A stretch of 64,000 bases of DNA from Symsagittifera roscoffensis (lineage: Eukaryota > Xenacoelomorpha > Acoela > Convolutidae), in the NCBI RefSeq assembly GCF_963678635.1, contig NC_087063.1, forward strand, positions 10,078,386 to 10,142,385, read 5' to 3'. Made by a program: the position numbers and the translations under genes. Below, one piece after another: positions 61,085-64,000 of the stretch (position 1 is its first letter; each line of letters starts with the position of its first letter). The notes under the pieces were generated by a model, which did no database searches, had not been told where the DNA came from, and saw only the letters and a list, made by a program, of their open reading frames with translations.

Positions 61085-62215
61085 TGTATGACAATCCTGA
61101 GTATGGGTTATAAAATGTGATGTAACCAATTGTCTTTTTGGTATATCTGTCGTATTTGTATATTACTTCAGTTGTTATAAATGGTGGTGGTAGGGATTGA
61201 GCTGTTATATTTGGTGGGTTTAATGGATAGGGATGTTGAGTAATGTTGTTTAATTTAACCGTGATTTCAAATTTTAATTGTAGACTATTTTGTTGGAGTA
61301 TTTGGATGTTATGATCACGAATGTCTTCGTGGATGTCTTGTCTATATTGTAGTCTATTTAGTGCCCAGTTGTGGAGTCGGTTACTTTCTGGGTGTTGTCC
61401 AAATAATGGTGGAGGTGCTGTGAATGTGTTCCAATCTAGTCTTAACGGATATTTGTTGATGATTGCTCTCGGTATCTAGCGTCGAGGTTATTTGGGAAAT
61501 TGAAGTTAAAAGGTGTTGGTGAAATCCGGCTGATTGATGGTGTTGATGGTAATGATAATGTTTCTGGTAGTGATGAGGATGTTGTTGTATCCGTAGAAAT
61601 ATCTATTGGATCATTGATTAAATTTGGTTCACCTTGTGTGAATGAATGTGTTGTCCAATATGGTAGTCGTGATGTTTGGTTTGTAGGGTTAAAGGGATTT
61701 TCACGTATTTGTTCAGATGTTGGTGTTGAACCTAAGTAATCTGAGGGTGGCTTGAGGTGCTACGTTGTGAAAGAAGCGTAGGGGTTTCTGGTAATATACC
61801 GATGGGGTTTTCTGGAGTACTTTGTGATGGGGATTGGGGTATATCAAAATGAACTCGGGGAGTTTGAAAATTTCTATTTGGTCGAGGATGTATAATTTGT
61901 CTATTTATTTCGACTGTGTTTTGGTTTTGACTAGGATTTCGTATTCTACTTAATTCTTGTGGTAATGTTGGGTATAAGTTATATGTTGGTTCACTTAGAG
62001 GTGCTTGTCGTTGAACTGGCTCTAGTGGTTCTGATAAGCGAGCATGTCGTTCTTCAAAGGTATATGGGTTATCTTGAAAGGAAATTCGTGTAGATGTTTG
62101 GGGGTTTTGGGTAGTTGAAGGTGTTGTTGGGTTATCTTGGGATGATGTCGGTGAAGACTGACTGTGTGACTGTTGGTTAGCAATTTTTGATAGTTTTTGA
62201 TCTATTATTTTAATG
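61085..62215 (-). pseudogene. Ser/Pro/Thr-rich ORF between integrase and env, frameshifted
   Basis: Minus-strand translation is protein-like throughout (Ser/Pro/Thr/Gln-rich, e.g. TYNLYPTLPQELSRIRNP, then a more globular end LHNWALNRLQYRQDIHED and ITVKLNNITQHPYPLNPPN). It changes frame at about 61735 and 61480, so about 370 residues are spread over three frames. It ends immediately before the env start. Its layout, low-complexity N part plus globular C part, parallels the ORF after env. Confidence 0.5.
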
Positions 62216-62398
62216 AAAAAATTTTTGTTTATTATAATATTCTTCTAGAAAAAGAATTAGGAGGATTGTTGCTAGGGCGAATGTGATGATTGCTTTCTTT
62301 ATACATTTGCATATTGTCAAAATGAGGGATGATAGAAATGTTATAAAGATTACAAATAGTAAAAAAATATCTGTTCTACTAAAAATGGTTCGTATCAT
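62210..62398 (-). CDS. Small membrane protein ORF
   Basis: A 62-residue frame with a hydrophobic segment (FLLFVIFITFLSSLILTI) and a second one (IITFALATILLILFL) around a basic turn (CKCIKK), i.e. two predicted membrane helices. It precedes the Ser/Pro-rich ORF, overlapping it by a few bases. It could be a viroporin-like accessory product or chance; length alone does not decide. Confidence 0.4.
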   Translation of the reverse strand: MIRTIFSRTDIFLLFVIFITFLSSLILTICKCIKKAIITFALATILLILFLEEYYNKQKFFH

Positions 62399-63210
62399 TT
62401 AGATAAGTTTTGTGAATCGTGCCTGTGGATATAGTCAATAGCTTTTGAAAGCTGGAGGTATAGTTCAAATATGGAATAGAAAAAATTGCAAAAAATGATT
62501 AAGATTATTACAAAAGATTCAAAGGTATCAAAAAGAAATATGATTAAAAGTTTAAATATCGTTTAAAAATTTATGAGAATGTTAAGAATTATGTTGACTG
62601 GTCGAGAGAAGAGCATTTAAGAAATGGCTTCTCGATCGAATATTTTTTGTTGTTTGAGGCAATTTTCAAGTGTGGTCGAATTATTTATTGGTTTTTTGAC
62701 AAGTGGGTTGAGTTTTGTGAAAAATTGTTGGGGGCAAATTTTATGGTGATCGGGAGGTTTTCTTTTTCTTTATTTTTATTTGTCAAATGATCTGGGGTAT
62801 TTTTGAGATTTTTATACTTTAGGCTAATTAAAATGGTCGTTCTTTTACTTTAGGCTAAGTTAACAGATTTGTTTTGGGGGGTATTTGAGGTCTGAGTTGG
62901 GGAAATATTGTTGATCTTTGGGTTATTAGATAAGGGAGGGTTATGATATTATGGTGATATTTATTTTAGTTGTCAAGTTGGAGTGATTTGCTTATTTTAG
63001 ACCTGGAGGTCGCAAAGTTATAGTTATAGATATGCCTGGAGTTTTATATCGTTCGTCTAGTTGATCTGTGTTAGAGTTAGAGAAGGTGACGGATTGGATG
63101 AATCCTATTGGCTAACTTTGAACTAGAATCGCCGCGTGTTTGTCAGCATCTTATTTTGAAAAATGAAAGTTCAAAATATTTCAGAGGTGGAAAAATTATG
63201 AAATATAAGG
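62399..63210 (-). other. Non-coding spacer after integrase
   Basis: No open frame of note. The place, between pol and the downstream ORFs, suits splice acceptors for the env mRNA, but none stands out. Confidence 0.4.
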
Positions 63211-64000
63211 TTAAAACTGTTTTTGAAATTCGACTTTCTTTAATATTTTAGATTGTGGAATGAATGTTTTATAGTTTTTTCGTGGTTGATTTCTAAGTCG
63301 TGATGACTCTCTATGTTCTGATTTGTCGATTTGTTCTTGGGGTATTATTTTTTCTGTCATTTTTCTATTTTTTCTTTCTTTTTGAGGTATATTTTGATCT
63401 AGCTTTTTTGTATTGTTTTTCGTTGTAGTTGATTTTTTATTTTGGTTTTCGAGGTGAATGTCATGTTGTTCCTTTGTTTTATTTTCCATATGTGGGTTAT
63501 TTTGAATAACTTTTAAACCTGTGAAAGAATATAATTGAGTTAGTTCGCGTAGTGCGTATTCTTTTGGGTAATAAGGTAATAGGTTGTTTCGATGTTCAAC
63601 AATTTCTTTTTGGTCTGAGTCGGTGATTTTATATGTGACATCAGTGGGTTTGGCAATTATTTGGTATGGTCCTTTACGAAGGGGTTGTAATTTGTTAGAG
63701 ATTCCTTTTTGAGTGTTAAAATTGGGTATTAAAACAAATGTTCCAATTTTTAAATCGGAGGCTGGTGTAAAGCGTGAATTTATTTGCTCATTAATGTTTT
63801 GCCTTTGTAACAACTTTTTTGTTACTTTTTGGTAAATTTCATTGTGTTATTTATCTCTGTTTAAAATCCATTCGGTGTGTGTACCGGAGGCTAATTTAAG
63901 AATTTGTGGGTGATGAAAATGATCTTCATCGTGTGTGTGTAAAGGTAGGTTATAACAAATTGAGTCTTTAGTCGGCTGACAATAACTTTGTGCGTTTTTA
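63211..64000 (-). pseudogene. Gypsy-type integrase C-terminal region (in-frame stop, cut by window edge)
   Basis: The 200-residue frame (63813-63211) has GTFVLIPNF and SNKLQPLRKGPYQIIAKP, the GPF/Y module typical of Ty3/gypsy integrases, then EHRNNLLPYYPKEYALREL, and a basic Lys/Asn-rich tail. The same frame is open upstream to the window edge, except for a TAA at 63847-63849. Its sense upstream is that of the region between integrase core and GPF/Y module. The catalytic core would be beyond 64000. Confidence 0.8.

Larger units (their letters stand above)
55600..64000 (-). mobile_element. Envelope-bearing gypsy-type retroelement, 3' half
   Basis: Minus-strand order: integrase C terminus (64000-63211), small membrane ORF (62398-62210), Ser/Pro/Thr-rich ORF (about 62215-61085), envelope-like glycoprotein (61083-58465), second Ser/Pro-rich ORF (58468-57335) and its continuation (57414-56848). 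The coding strand is A/C-rich throughout, as in many retroelements, and the skew runs to about 55600. gag and most of pol are beyond the right edge, and no LTR was identified. Several frames are broken, so the copy seems inactive. Confidence 0.8.

Overview
The window is animal (metazoan) nuclear DNA: AT-rich, gene-poor, with GT-AG introns, and dominated by transposable elements. Only three host loci could be supported: a YAE1 homologue (Fe-S adaptor), a divergent B-type cyclin, and the first exon of an unidentified lysine-rich protein. The mix of a Penelope-like element, Ty3/gypsy elements, an envelope-bearing retroelement and tRNA-derived short repeats fits an invertebrate. I cannot name the phylum from sequence alone.

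Layout. 1-3235 (minus): a decayed Penelope-like element with GIY-YIG endonuclease, reverse transcriptase and an upstream ORF; a complete PHD-type zinc finger sits inside the RT domain. 3532-4154: a foldback palindrome. 4237-27382 (plus): a very large (about 23 kb) Ty3/gypsy LTR retrotransposon, inserted in an old LINE whose pieces flank it. It has a 3 kb repeat-rich leader, gag (two CCHC knuckles), protease, RT, RNase H and integrase, then about 9 kb of extra ORFs before the 3' LTR. These extra ORFs include a protein with a complete SGNH-hydrolase motif set, a second degenerate SGNH-like protein and a large orphan. This is the most unusual system in the window. 27880-32190: YAE1 in two exons around a 3.75 kb intron. 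38193-41469: the cyclin. 42092-42175: an orphan first exon. 33-50 kb: several repeat families, namely a roughly 540 bp element with a structured head (five copies, three in tandem), tRNA-like short repeats, a 2 kb tandem duplication and a GATTTAAATC-rich stretch. 54486-54685: a 200 bp assembly gap. About 55.6-64 kb (minus): the 3' half of an envelope-bearing gypsy-type retroelement that runs off the right edge.

Within the giant element the leader, gag, pol and post-pol ORFs share one strand and lie between two similar LTRs, so they form one transcription unit. Several frameshifts and in-frame stops interrupt it even though the LTRs are still similar. The copy is therefore either recently dead, dependent on recoding, or affected by indel errors in the assembly. 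The 3' LTR has lost the segment that carries the TATA box in the 5' LTR. The right-hand element shows the order integrase, serine/proline-rich ORF, envelope-like glycoprotein, second serine/proline-rich ORF.
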